A stretch of 15,022 nucleotides of DNA from FEB-35 sp050263095 (GTDB lineage Bacteria; Desulfobacterota; Deferrimicrobia; Deferrimicrobiales; Deferrimicrobiaceae). The number at the start of each line of letters is the position of its first letter. Within the stretch, counting starts at the first letter, position 1. The stretch is from contig JBLNEW010000009.1 in the NCBI GenBank assembly GCA_050263095.1, positions 1 to 15,022 on the forward strand, written 5' to 3'. Below, one piece after another: positions 1 to 6,349 of the stretch. Under the pieces are notes generated by a model. It was not told the origin of the DNA and did not search any database. It saw nothing but the letters and a program-made list of their open reading frames with translations. The position numbers and the translations under genes are program-made.

Positions 1-67
1 TTTTCAGCAGCGCCTTCCGGTGGGAGGGATTCCGGCGCAATTTCCTGTGGTCGATCGCGTGACGCAT
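1..67 (-). CDS. rplQ: 50S ribosomal protein L17 (5' end only)
   Basis: The window edge cuts this gene after 22 codons. The visible start reads MRHAIDHRKLRRNPSHRKAL, which matches the conserved N-terminus of bacterial L17, including the N-x-SHRKA segment that contacts 23S rRNA. The ATG at 67 follows a purine-rich GAGGAAG a few bases upstream. It lies 27 bases downstream of the rpoA stop, the standard last position of the alpha operon, so translation from the same transcript as rpoA is likely. About 95 or more residues should lie beyond the edge. The identification rests on this short peptide plus context, both of which agree. Confidence 0.93.
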   Translation of the reverse strand, partial: MRHAIDHRKLRRNPSHRKALLK

Positions 68-94
68 CGTGCTTCCTCGTGTCGTTTAAGTGGT

Positions 95-1102
95 TTAGTC
101 CTCTTCCCTCGGGGGGCTGAACTTGTCCGGCGCGAAGCTTTCGACCTTCATGCCGAGCGACAGCCCCATCCCGTAAAGCACTTCCTTGATTTCGTTCAGG
201 CTCTTCTTCCCGAAGTTCTTGGTCTTGAGCATCTCCTGCTCGCTGCGCTGAACCAGCTCGCCGATGTACTTGATGTCGGCGTTCTTCAGGCAGTTGTACG
301 CGCGAACGGAGAGCTCCAGCTCTTCAACGGGCTTGTAGAGGTTCTCGTTTATGGCGCCGGCCTCCAGGTGCGCCGGCTCGTCCGGCATTTCCGCCTCTTC
401 GTCGAAGTTTATGAAAACGGTCGCCTGGTCCTTCAGGATCTTGGCCGCATATGCGACCGCGTCCGCCGGAAGGATCGAGCCGTCCGTCCATACCTCGAGC
501 ACGAGGCGGTCATAGTCGGTCTGCTGGCCGACGCGGGCGTTCGTCACGTTGAAATTCACCTTCCTGATCGGAGAAAAGATCGCGTCGATCGGGATCGTGC
601 CTATCGGCGCGTTCTCCTCCAGGTTCCGCTCGGCAGGAACGTATCCCTTCCCCATCCGGACGGTCATCTCCATCCTGAGGGTGGCGTTCTCGGACAGCTC
701 GGCTATATGGCGGTCCTTGTTCAGGATTTCCACCATGGGATCCTGCTGGATGTCTGATGCCTTTACCCTTTTGGGACCCTTGGCCTCCAATACGATCGTG
801 CGTGGCTCGGGCGAGTGCATCCGGAGCCTGATCTCCTTCAGGTTGAGGACGATGTCCGTGACGTCTTCGACCACTCCCACGATCGTGGAGAATTCGTGCT
901 GGACCCCCTCGATCCGGACCGATGTGATCGCCGCCCCCTGGAGCGAGGAGAGCAGGATCCTGCGGAGAGAGTTGCCGAGAGTGGTTCCGTATCCTCTTTC
1001 CAGCGGCTCCGCCACGAATTTGCCGTAATCCGCGGTCGCCGAATCCGTCTGTATCTCGATGCGGCGCGGCTTTATCAATTGCTTCCAGTTACGCTGGAAC
1101 AT
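95..1102 (-). CDS. rpoA: DNA-directed RNA polymerase subunit alpha
   Basis: This 335-residue protein is the alpha subunit, whose dimer nucleates RNA polymerase assembly and whose C-terminal domain binds UP-element DNA and activators. The N-terminal domain spans roughly residues 1-235 and includes the conserved GTTLGNSLRRILLSSL stretch at about 39-54. An acidic, proline-containing linker follows (about 234-258). The C-terminal domain at about 262-322 has the helix-hairpin-helix segment KNFGKKSLNEI. R267, N270, G298, K300, S301 and E304 correspond to the E. coli DNA-contacting residues R265, N268, G296, K298, S299 and E302. Length is normal (E. coli 329). The ATG at 1102 follows a G-rich site (GAAGGGGG). 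The gene sits between rpsD and rplQ, the conserved alpha-operon position. Confidence 0.98.
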   Translation of the reverse strand: MFQRNWKQLIKPRRIEIQTDSATADYGKFVAEPLERGYGTTLGNSLRRILLSSLQGAAITSVRIEGVQHEFSTIVGVVEDVTDIVLNLKEIRLRMHSPEPRTIVLEAKGPKRVKASDIQQDPMVEILNKDRHIAELSENATLRMEMTVRMGKGYVPAERNLEENAPIGTIPIDAIFSPIRKVNFNVTNARVGQQTDYDRLVLEVWTDGSILPADAVAYAAKILKDQATVFINFDEEAEMPDEPAHLEAGAINENLYKPVEELELSVRAYNCLKNADIKYIGELVQRSEQEMLKTKNFGKKSLNEIKEVLYGMGLSLGMKVESFAPDKFSPPREED

Positions 1103-1113
1103 GGTGCCCCCTT

Positions 1114-1127
1114 CTTCCGTCCGGAAG
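1114..1127 (-). other. short inverted repeat between rpsD and rpoA
   Basis: In the 28-base gap between the rpsD stop and the rpoA start, the minus strand reads CTTCC-GGAC-GGAAG, a perfect 5-bp stem with a 4-base loop. It begins 3 bases after the rpsD stop codon and ends upstream of the rpoA ribosome binding site. There is no following U-run, so it does not look like an intrinsic terminator. It could influence mRNA stability or initiation at rpoA, but it is short enough to be chance. Confidence 0.3.
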
Positions 1128-1130
1128 GTT

Positions 1131-1757
1131 TTACTTCGAATAAAGTTCGACGATCAACTGTTCCTGGATAGGCTCCCTGATCTCGGCCCTTGTCGGAAGC
1201 GTCTTTACGGAGCCGCGGAAGATGTCCCTCTCCAGCTCGAGCCAGGGGGGTATCCCCTTGCGCACGACGGCATCCAGGGCCTCGTTGATCGAGGCCAGCT
1301 TCCGGCTCTTTTCCCTGAGTTCGATCGCGTCGCCCGGGCGGACCAGGAATGACGGAATGTTCACCTTGCGCCCCCCGACCATGAAATGACCGTGCCGGAC
1401 CATCTGGCGGCTCTCCCGGCGGGTAACGGCGAACCCGAGCTTGTAGACGACGTTGTCGAGCCTGCGCTCCAGGAGGATGAGCAGGTTGTCGCCGGTCTTG
1501 CCCTTCATCCTGTCAGCTTTCTCGAACGTGGTGCGGAACTGCCGCTCCAGGAGCCCGTAGATCCGCTTCGCCTTCTGCTTCTCCCGCAGCTGCACCCCGT
1601 AATCGCTGTGCTTGGGGCGGCGCTGCCCGTGCTGGCCGGGGGGATATCCCCTCCTCTTTATAGCGCACTTGTCGGTGAAGCAGCGGTCTCCCTTGAGGTA
1701 GAGTTCGATTCCCTCTCTCCGGCAAAGCCGGCATACCGCCTCGCGATACCTGGCCAA
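1131..1757 (-). CDS. rpsD: 30S ribosomal protein S4, zinc-binding (C+) form
   Basis: The 208-residue product is S4, a primary 16S rRNA-binding protein that starts assembly of the 30S body and helps guard decoding fidelity. The start is TTG at 1757. No ATG fits, and the family's N-terminus MARYREAVCRLCRREG begins exactly there, 8 bases after GAGGAGG. Four cysteines, C9, C12, C26 and C31, form the N-terminal zinc site found in the C+ variants of S4 and lost in many others. The S4 RNA-binding domain covers about residues 98-160. The gene lies between rpsK and rpoA, as in Proteobacteria and unlike Bacillus, where rpsD is elsewhere. In E. coli S4 represses its own operon; no recognisable S4 operator is visible here. 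Its start region is nearly identical to that of rpsN. Confidence 0.98.
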   Translation of the reverse strand: MARYREAVCRLCRREGIELYLKGDRCFTDKCAIKRRGYPPGQHGQRRPKHSDYGVQLREKQKAKRIYGLLERQFRTTFEKADRMKGKTGDNLLILLERRLDNVVYKLGFAVTRRESRQMVRHGHFMVGGRKVNIPSFLVRPGDAIELREKSRKLASINEALDAVVRKGIPPWLELERDIFRGSVKTLPTRAEIREPIQEQLIVELYSK

Positions 1758-1773
1758 ATCCCGTCCTCCTCTT
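1751..1773 (-). repeat. rpsD start region, near-identical copy of the rpsN start region
   Basis: This 23-base segment covers the Shine-Dalgarno (AAGAGGAGGAC), spacer and TTG start of rpsD. It matches 8453-8475 at rpsN in 22 of 23 positions, differing only by G versus A in the spacer. Part of the identity is forced by the Shine-Dalgarno consensus and by both proteins beginning Met-Ala. The spacer and the T before TTG are not so constrained. Confidence 0.6.
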
Positions 1774-1791
1774 TCCCTTGTCCGTCCCGTC

Positions 1792-2181
1792 TCACACGCG
1801 GCGCCGCTTGGGTGGGCGGCATCCGTTGTGAGGGATGGGCGTGACGTCGCGGATATAGTTAATCTTCAAGCCGGCGGCCTGCAGGGTCCGCAATGCCGCT
1901 TCCCTGCCGGACCCGGGGCCCTTTATGTGGACGGATACGGTGTTGACTCCGTACTCCATCGCCTTCTTCGCCACCTCTTCGGCGGCCACGGTAGCCGCGA
2001 AGGGGGTGCTTTTTCTCGATCCCTTGAAACCCTTGGAGCCCGAACTGCACCACGCAAGGGTGTTCCCGTCGGGGTCCGTGATGGTGATTATGGTGTTGTT
2101 GAAGGTCGCCTTTATGTGGGCCACTCCCACGGGAACGCTCTTGCGGACCTTCCTCTTTCCCTTCCTCTTCGGCGTAGCCAT
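1792..2181 (-). CDS. rpsK: 30S ribosomal protein S11
   Basis: The 129-residue protein is S11 of the 30S platform, which lines the E-site mRNA path and pairs with S6/S18. The sequence is canonical: VAHIKATFNNTIITITD near the N-terminus, GSKGFKGSRKSTPFAA in the middle, and a closing IRDVTPIPHNGCRPPKRRRV that is the family signature. Length is that of E. coli S11. The ATG at 2181 follows GGAGGAAAG, an excellent ribosome binding site. A hairpin-forming repeat lies in the 47-base gap between rpsM and this gene. It is followed after 34 bases by rpsD. Confidence 0.99.
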   Translation of the reverse strand: MATPKRKGKRKVRKSVPVGVAHIKATFNNTIITITDPDGNTLAWCSSGSKGFKGSRKSTPFAATVAAEEVAKKAMEYGVNTVSVHIKGPGSGREAALRTLQAAGLKINYIRDVTPIPHNGCRPPKRRRV

Positions 2182-2194
2182 CTTTCCTCCGGAC

Positions 2195-2212
2195 TCCCGC
2201 TTGTACGCGGGA
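2195..2212 (-). other. inverted repeat between rpsM and rpsK
   Basis: The minus strand reads TCCCGC-GTACAA-GCGGGA, a perfect 6-bp GC-rich stem with a 6-base loop. It starts 16 bases after the rpsM stop and ends a few bases before the rpsK Shine-Dalgarno GGAGG. The T-run lies before the stem, not after it, so this is not an intrinsic terminator in the transcribed direction. It may be an mRNA hairpin that affects stability or rpsK initiation. No known ribosomal-protein operator motif was recognised. Confidence 0.4.
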
Positions 2213-2228
2213 AAAATTCCTCAAGGCC

Positions 2229-2612
2229 CTATTTCTTGGGGGCTTCCTTCTTCCTTGCGACCGCTCCCTTGCGCGGTCCCTTCCGCGTCCGGGCGTTCGT
2301 GTGCGTCCGCTGCCCGCGTGCCGGCAGGCCCTTGCGGTGACGCAGTCCCCGGTACGTGCCCAGGTCCATGAGCCGCTTTATGTTCATGGACACTTCCTTG
2401 CGGAGATCGCCCTCCACCCTGTAGTTGGCGTCTATGACGTCGCGGATCCGGGCTACCTGGTCCTCCGTGAGGGTGTTCGTCCTCGTGTCCGGGGAAACCC
2501 GCGCCTCCTCCAGGATCTTCATCGAGGTCGTAGGGCCGATGCCGTAGATGTACGTCAGCGCGGCCACTATCTTCTTGCTCTTCGGTATGTCGACTCCGGC
2601 TATGCGTGCCAA
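2229..2612 (-). CDS. rpsM: 30S ribosomal protein S13
   Basis: The 127-residue protein is S13 of the 30S head, which forms the intersubunit bridges with 23S rRNA and L5 and contacts P-site tRNA. It begins MARIAGVDIPKSKKIVAALT, continues with the family motif YIYGIGPTTS at 21-30, and carries TYRGLRHRKGLPARGQRTHTN near the C-terminus followed by a lysine/arginine-rich tail. The start is TTG at 2612; the conserved N-terminus fits only there, and GAGGAGG lies 5 bases upstream. The tail runs several residues longer than in E. coli (118), which is common. It is the first gene of the classical alpha operon, 18 bases downstream of rpmJ. Confidence 0.98.
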   Translation of the reverse strand: MARIAGVDIPKSKKIVAALTYIYGIGPTTSMKILEEARVSPDTRTNTLTEDQVARIRDVIDANYRVEGDLRKEVSMNIKRLMDLGTYRGLRHRKGLPARGQRTHTNARTRKGPRKGAVARKKEAPKK

Positions 2613-2630
2613 ATGCCCCTCCTCACCCTG

Positions 2631-2744
2631 TCAGCCCTGGCGCTGCTTGTGTTTTGGATTCTCGCAGATGATGCGTACGACGCCCTTCCTCCGGACCACC
2701 TTGCACTTCGTGCACATCTTGCGCACCGACGGCCTGACCTTCAT
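2631..2744 (-). CDS. rpmJ: 50S ribosomal protein L36, zinc-ribbon form
   Basis: A small 37-codon gene encodes MKVRPSVRKMCTKCKVVRRK followed by GVVRIICENPKHKQRQG, the complete and canonical L36. C11, C14, C27 and H32 form the CCCH zinc-binding site of the C+ type. L36 binds 23S rRNA on the 50S subunit and stabilises the region near the L7/L12 stalk base. The ATG is at 2744 and the TGA ends at 2631. It sits between infA (13 bases upstream) and rpsM (18 bases downstream), its usual place. A zinc-independent paralogue may exist elsewhere in the genome, but none is in this window. Confidence 0.98.
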   Translation of the reverse strand: MKVRPSVRKMCTKCKVVRRKGVVRIICENPKHKQRQG

Positions 2745-2757
2745 GTCATTGCCCCTT

Positions 2758-2976
2758 CTACTTGGATCTGTATACGATCCGCCCGCGCGTCAGGTCGTAC
2801 GGCGTAAGCTGCACGGTAACCCTGTCGCCCGGCAGGATCTTGATGAAGTGCATGCGCATCTTGCCCGAGATGTGCGCCAGCACCTTCATCTTGTTGTCCA
2901 GCTCGACCCGGAACATGGCGTTCGGAAGCGGTTCGATCACCGTTCCTTCCACTTCAATGGCTTCTTCCTTCGCCAT
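2758..2976 (-). CDS. infA: translation initiation factor IF-1
   Basis: The 72-residue product has exactly the usual length of IF-1, which occupies the 30S A site during initiation and helps IF-2 and IF-3 select initiator tRNA. It is a single S1-like OB-fold: MAKEEAIEVEGTVIEPLPNA opens the barrel, ISGKMRMHFIKILPGDRVTV follows, and LTRGRIVYRSK closes it. The ATG at 2976 follows GGAG. The gene lies between map and rpmJ. This is the arrangement in Firmicutes and many other phyla but not in E. coli, where infA is elsewhere. Confidence 0.98.
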   Translation of the reverse strand: MAKEEAIEVEGTVIEPLPNAMFRVELDNKMKVLAHISGKMRMHFIKILPGDRVTVQLTPYDLTRGRIVYRSK

Positions 2977-3004
2977 CTGCTCCTTTGCTCCGCTCCCCCT
3001 TCCT

Positions 3005-3754
3005 TCAGGGGAGGCTCAATATTTTGCAGCCGTCTTCCGTAACCGCCACCATGTGCTCGAAGTGCGCCGACCGCTTCCGGTCCCGGGTGACGACGGTCCA
3101 GCCGTCGTTCAGCACCTCTACCTCGTATCCTCCCTCGTTCACCATGGGCTCGATCGCCAGCACTATCCCGGGGGTGAGCACGGGTCCCGTCCGCCGCACG
3201 CCGAAATTGGGGACCTGGGGCTCCTCGTGGAGCGCGCGCCCGATGCCGTGCCCCACGAAATCGCGCACGACGGAGAATCCCGCGGATTCGGCCGCCTCCT
3301 GCACGGCGGCCGAGATGTCGCCGATGCGGTTTCCAGGGCGGGAGGCGTCGACCGCCCTCGCCAGGCCTTCCTCGGTCGCCTTCATCAGCCTCGAGGACGA
3401 TTCCGCAACGGCGCCTACCGCGAAAGTCCTGGCGGCGTCCCCGTAGTAGCCGTCGAGTATTACTCCGAAATCGATGCTCACGATGTCGCCTTCCCGCAGG
3501 ACCCTCTTCCTGGAAGGGATTCCGTGGACGACCTCCTCGTTGATGGAGGTGCACAGGTTCGCGGGGTACCCGAGGTATCCCTTGAATGCCCCCTTGATCC
3601 CGCGCCGCGTCACGAACTCCTCCGCGACCTCCTCGAGATCGAACGTCGCGCTCCCCGGCCGTATCATCGATTTCACTTCTTCAAAGAACTGTCCTACCAT
3701 GGCGCCCGCGCGCCTCATCGCCTCGATCTCCTGAGGCGACTTGATTATGATCAT
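3005..3754 (-). CDS. map: methionine aminopeptidase, type I
   Basis: The 249-residue enzyme removes the initiator methionine from nascent chains when the second residue is small. The pita-bread fold's five metal ligands are all present: D95, D106, H169, E202 and E233, each two positions lower than E. coli D97, D108, H171, E204 and E235. The substrate-binding histidines H78 and H176 are also conserved. There is no N-terminal zinc or linker extension, so this is the short type Ia form. The ATG at 3754 is 3 bases after the adk stop, which implies translational coupling. Its place among ribosomal genes fits its action at the ribosome exit. Confidence 0.98.
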   Translation of the reverse strand: MIIIKSPQEIEAMRRAGAMVGQFFEEVKSMIRPGSATFDLEEVAEEFVTRRGIKGAFKGYLGYPANLCTSINEEVVHGIPSRKRVLREGDIVSIDFGVILDGYYGDAARTFAVGAVAESSSRLMKATEEGLARAVDASRPGNRIGDISAAVQEAAESAGFSVVRDFVGHGIGRALHEEPQVPNFGVRRTGPVLTPGIVLAIEPMVNEGGYEVEVLNDGWTVVTRDRKRSAHFEHMVAVTEDGCKILSLP

Positions 3755-3757
3755 GGG

Positions 3758-4402
3758 CTACCGGAGGATCTTCGCGATGCCCGCGTAGATCGCGTCGATG
3801 TCCCCGGTCGCCCGCACCGCGCGGATCTTGCCGCTTCCCTTGTAGTACTGGAGCAGCGGCTCGGTCATCTTCTTGTAGTTCACGAGCCTCGCCAGGATCG
3901 TCTCTTCCTTGTCGTCGTCCCGCTGGATGAGCGCCGTCCCGCACTTGTCGCACTTCCCCGCCGCCTTGGGGGGATTGAACTTCACGTGGTACATGGCGCC
4001 GCATCCCGTGCAGGTCCGCCGGCCGCAAAGCCGCTCCATCAGCTCCTTCTCGTCCACCTCCAGGGAGAGCACCACCCGGATCTCCTTCTTGAGGTCCTTC
4101 GTCGCCCGGTCGAGAGCCTCGGCCTGCGGGATAGTCCTCGGAAAGCCGTCTAGGATGAACCCTTTTCCGCAGTCGGGCGCCTGTAGGCGGTCCTTGACGA
4201 TCCCTATGACCACCTCGTCGGGGACCAGGCCGCCCTTGTCCATGAACGCCTTGGCCTGCCGCCCCATCTCCGTCCCGTTCTTGACGGCCTCGCGCAGCAT
4301 GTCTCCCGTGGAAATCTGCGGGATGGAGAACTGCGCGGAGATCCTCTTCGCCTGTGTTCCCTTCCCGGCACCCGGAGGCCCCAGCAGGATGATTCCCAGC
4401 AT
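3758..4402 (-). CDS. adk: adenylate kinase with zinc-binding lid
   Basis: This cytosolic enzyme interconverts ATP + AMP and 2 ADP. From the ATG at 4402 it is 214 residues, the standard long-form length. The P-loop GPPGAGKGT is at about 8-16, the AMP-binding segment DGFPRT follows near 85, and the lid carries C131, C134, C151 and C154, the tetracysteine zinc site of Gram-positive-type and many other adenylate kinases. A GTG at 4411 overlaps the secY stop (GTGA) and would add MTT. It sits 2 bases after AGGAGG but about 5 after an upstream GGGGAGG, while the ATG is 11 bases from AGGAGG. I prefer the ATG because family members start right before the first strand. Either way it is coupled to secY. 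Confidence 0.97.
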   Translation of the reverse strand: MLGIILLGPPGAGKGTQAKRISAQFSIPQISTGDMLREAVKNGTEMGRQAKAFMDKGGLVPDEVVIGIVKDRLQAPDCGKGFILDGFPRTIPQAEALDRATKDLKKEIRVVLSLEVDEKELMERLCGRRTCTGCGAMYHVKFNPPKAAGKCDKCGTALIQRDDDKEETILARLVNYKKMTEPLLQYYKGSGKIRAVRATGDIDAIYAGIAKILR

Positions 4403-4407
4403 CGTCG

Positions 4408-5715
4408 TCACGCCCTCCTCCCCTTGATTTGGCCCTTCTTGAGGAATCCCTCGTAATGCCGCGTGATGAGGTGGGATTCGATCTGCTGGATCGTGTCCAT
4501 CGCCACCCCGACCACTATCAACAGCCCCGTTCCGCCGAAATAGAAAGGAACGTTGAACCGCGAGATGAGGATGCTGGGAAGCACGCAGATGACCGATACG
4601 TAGATGGCCCCGCCCAGCGTGATGCGGGTAAGGATCTTGTCGATATACTCGGCGGTCTTTTTCCCGGGGCGTATCCCGGGCACGAACCCGCCGTACTTCT
4701 TCATGTTGTCCGCGACGTCGACGGGATTGAACGTGACGGCGGTGTAGAAATAGCAGAAGAAGATGATGAAGGCGACGTATATGCTTTCATAGGCGATGCT
4801 GCCGGGAGTCAGCGCCTGCGAGATCCGCTCGGTTACGGGGTGCTTGATGAAGCTCGCCAGGGTAGCCGGGAAAAGAAGAATCGACGACGCGAAAATCGGG
4901 GGGATGACGCCCGCGGTGTTCACCTTGAGGGGAAGGTGCGTGCTCTGGCCTCCGTAGACCCTGCGGCCGACTATCCTGCGCGCGTATTGCACCGGGATCC
5001 TCCGGTGTGCCCGCTCGAAGTAGATGATCAATCCGACCACGATCACCATCAGCGCCAGGATGAGAAGCCCGATGAAAAGGCTCATCTCGCCGGTGCGGAC
5101 CAGCGTCACGGTTCGGACGAGCCCGCTCGGGAACCGAGCGACTATGCCTGCGAAGATGATGAGGGATATCCCGTTGCCTATACCACGCTCGGTTATCTGC
5201 TCCCCGAGCCACATTATGAAGGCTGTACCCGACGTCAGCGTTATGACCGTGAGGAGCCGGAAGCTCCATCCCGGGTTGTAGACCACCGAAGAGCCGCCGG
5301 TCCCGACGCTCTCCAGCCCGACCGCTATGCCCATCCCCTGTATGACCGAAAGAAGGATCGTCCCGTACCGGGTGTACTGCGTTATCTTGCGGCGCCCGAG
5401 TTCCCCCTCCTTCGACAGCTTCTCCAGCTGCGGTATTACGACCGTCAGCAGCTGCAGTATGATCGATGCGCTGATGTACGGCATGATCCCGAGGGTGAAG
5501 ATGGAAAAGCGGCTGAGCGCCCCCCCGGAGAACATGTCGATCAGGCCGAAAAGGGTTCCCGACTGGCTCGCGAATATCGCCGACAGCGCCTGGTTGTCGA
5601 TCCCGGGGGTGGGAATGTAGACGCCTATCCGGTAAACGATAAGCAGGGCGCAGGTTACAAGGATCCGTTTCTTGAGCTCGGGGACCTTGGTTATGTTCTG
5701 GAAGCCGGTCAGCAA
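4408..5715 (-). CDS. secY: preprotein translocase subunit SecY
   Basis: The 435-residue membrane protein is the channel subunit of SecYEG, which passes unfolded proteins across or into the inner membrane with SecA or the ribosome. Ten hydrophobic segments are visible at about 17-33, 74-96, 117-135, 152-170, 181-198, 212-232, 268-288, 311-328, 366-385 and 391-407. The plug region is around 60-73. The cytosolic loops hold RRIPVQYARR (238-247) and FVPGIRPG (344-351), whose R349 corresponds to E. coli R357, essential for SecA-driven transport. The start is TTG at 5715, overlapping the end of rplO by 7 bases and preceded by an ideal ribosome binding site. The stop precedes or overlaps the start of adk. 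Confidence 0.98.
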   Translation of the reverse strand: MLTGFQNITKVPELKKRILVTCALLIVYRIGVYIPTPGIDNQALSAIFASQSGTLFGLIDMFSGGALSRFSIFTLGIMPYISASIILQLLTVVIPQLEKLSKEGELGRRKITQYTRYGTILLSVIQGMGIAVGLESVGTGGSSVVYNPGWSFRLLTVITLTSGTAFIMWLGEQITERGIGNGISLIIFAGIVARFPSGLVRTVTLVRTGEMSLFIGLLILALMVIVVGLIIYFERAHRRIPVQYARRIVGRRVYGGQSTHLPLKVNTAGVIPPIFASSILLFPATLASFIKHPVTERISQALTPGSIAYESIYVAFIIFFCYFYTAVTFNPVDVADNMKKYGGFVPGIRPGKKTAEYIDKILTRITLGGAIYVSVICVLPSILISRFNVPFYFGGTGLLIVVGVAMDTIQQIESHLITRHYEGFLKKGQIKGRRA

Positions 5716-6158
5716 GGAGCGGTCACCTCCAGCGTTCCGCCGGCGGCGGCCACCTTCCCGGCGGCGGCCCGGCTCGCCTTGTCGACCTTGACGGTCAACG
5801 GGCGGTCAACGTCCCCGTCGGCCAGCAGCTTCACGCAGTCGGAAACCTTCCTTACCAGGCCCGCGGCCTTGAGCGCGGCGACGTCCACCACCGACCCCGA
5901 TTCGAACCGGTTCAGGTCCTTGACGTGGACGATCGTGTATTCCTTCCGGAAGATGTTGACGAAACCGCGCTTCGGAAGGCGCCGCTGCAGCGGCATCTGG
6001 CCGCCTTCGTATCCGGGCTTCGTGCCTCCTCCGCTGCGGGCGCGCAATCCCTTGTGACCCTTGCCCGAAGTCTGGCCCAGGCCCGACCCCTGTCCCCGGC
6101 CGATCCGCTTCTTCGCGCTTGTCGCCCCTTTTGCCGGACGCAGATCGTTAAGCTTCAT
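5709..6158 (-). CDS. rplO: 50S ribosomal protein L15
   Basis: The 149-residue protein is L15, a late-assembly 23S rRNA-binding protein. The N-terminal third is the characteristic glycine/arginine-rich extension with GRGQGSGLGQTSGKGHKG at about 20-37 and PGYEGGQMPLQRRLPKRGF at 48-66. The globular C-terminal half ends in alternating valine/alanine strands. The ATG at 6158 overlaps the rpmD stop as ATGA. The last codons contain the secY ribosome binding site and overlap the secY start. This is the standard spc-operon position. Confidence 0.98.
   Translation of the reverse strand: MKLNDLRPAKGATSAKKRIGRGQGSGLGQTSGKGHKGLRARSGGGTKPGYEGGQMPLQRRLPKRGFVNIFRKEYTIVHVKDLNRFESGSVVDVAALKAAGLVRKVSDCVKLLADGDVDRPLTVKVDKASRAAAGKVAAAGGTLEVTAPC
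5723..5730 (-). promoter_or_regulatory. ribosome binding site of secY inside rplO
   Basis: The minus strand reads GGAGGTGA, eight bases fully complementary to the 16S rRNA anti-Shine-Dalgarno end. It is followed by a 7-base spacer and the TTG at 5715. The site lies within the last codons of rplO (Glu-Val-Thr). The ideal strength and spacing decide the TTG start of secY, which otherwise has no ATG near the conserved N-terminus. Confidence 0.85.
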
Positions 6159-6349
6159 CTGGACTCTCCAGTCTCCTCTACCCTGAGAAGGAACTTGACC
6201 TTTTCGACCATACCGCGGATTTCCGGGGTGTCCATGCGGACCACCGACCGGTTCACGCGGGTAAGGCCCAGGCCCTTGACCACGCGCCTGTGGGACTCGC
6301 GCTGGCCGCTCAAGCCCCGAGTCAACGTTATCTTCAGCGACCCGCTCAT
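6155..6349 (-). CDS. rpmD: 50S ribosomal protein L30
   Basis: The 64-residue product is L30, a small 23S rRNA-binding protein. It opens with the strand LKITLTRGLSGQ and continues with the family core of about residues 21-46, RRVVKGLGLTRVNRSVV, followed by the helix after TPEIRGMV that ends in VKFLLRVEE. Length is close to the usual 59-63. Both ends overlap neighbours as ATGA: the start with the rpsE stop and the stop with the rplO start, so reinitiation along rpsE-rpmD-rplO is likely. Confidence 0.97.
   Translation of the reverse strand: MSGSLKITLTRGLSGQRESHRRVVKGLGLTRVNRSVVRMDTPEIRGMVEKVKFLLRVEETGESR

Noticed and set aside
2195..2212. Intrinsic terminator at the rpsM-rpsK gap because of a GC stem next to a T-run
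   Set aside because: In the transcribed direction the T-run precedes the stem instead of following it. A terminator in mid-operon with conserved genes downstream is unlikely, and no plus-strand gene exists for the opposite orientation to serve.
2762..4153. Plus-strand open frame of 463 codons opposite infA, map and adk
   Set aside because: Same reason: it mirrors conserved genes, has no domain that I recognise, and is explained by stop-poor antisense reading.
4429..6057. Long plus-strand open frame of 542 codons opposite secY and rplO
   Set aside because: It is antisense to two well-conserved genes, with a composition rich in Arg, Asp, Pro and Gly and no recognisable domain; GC-rich coding DNA often leaves antisense frames open.
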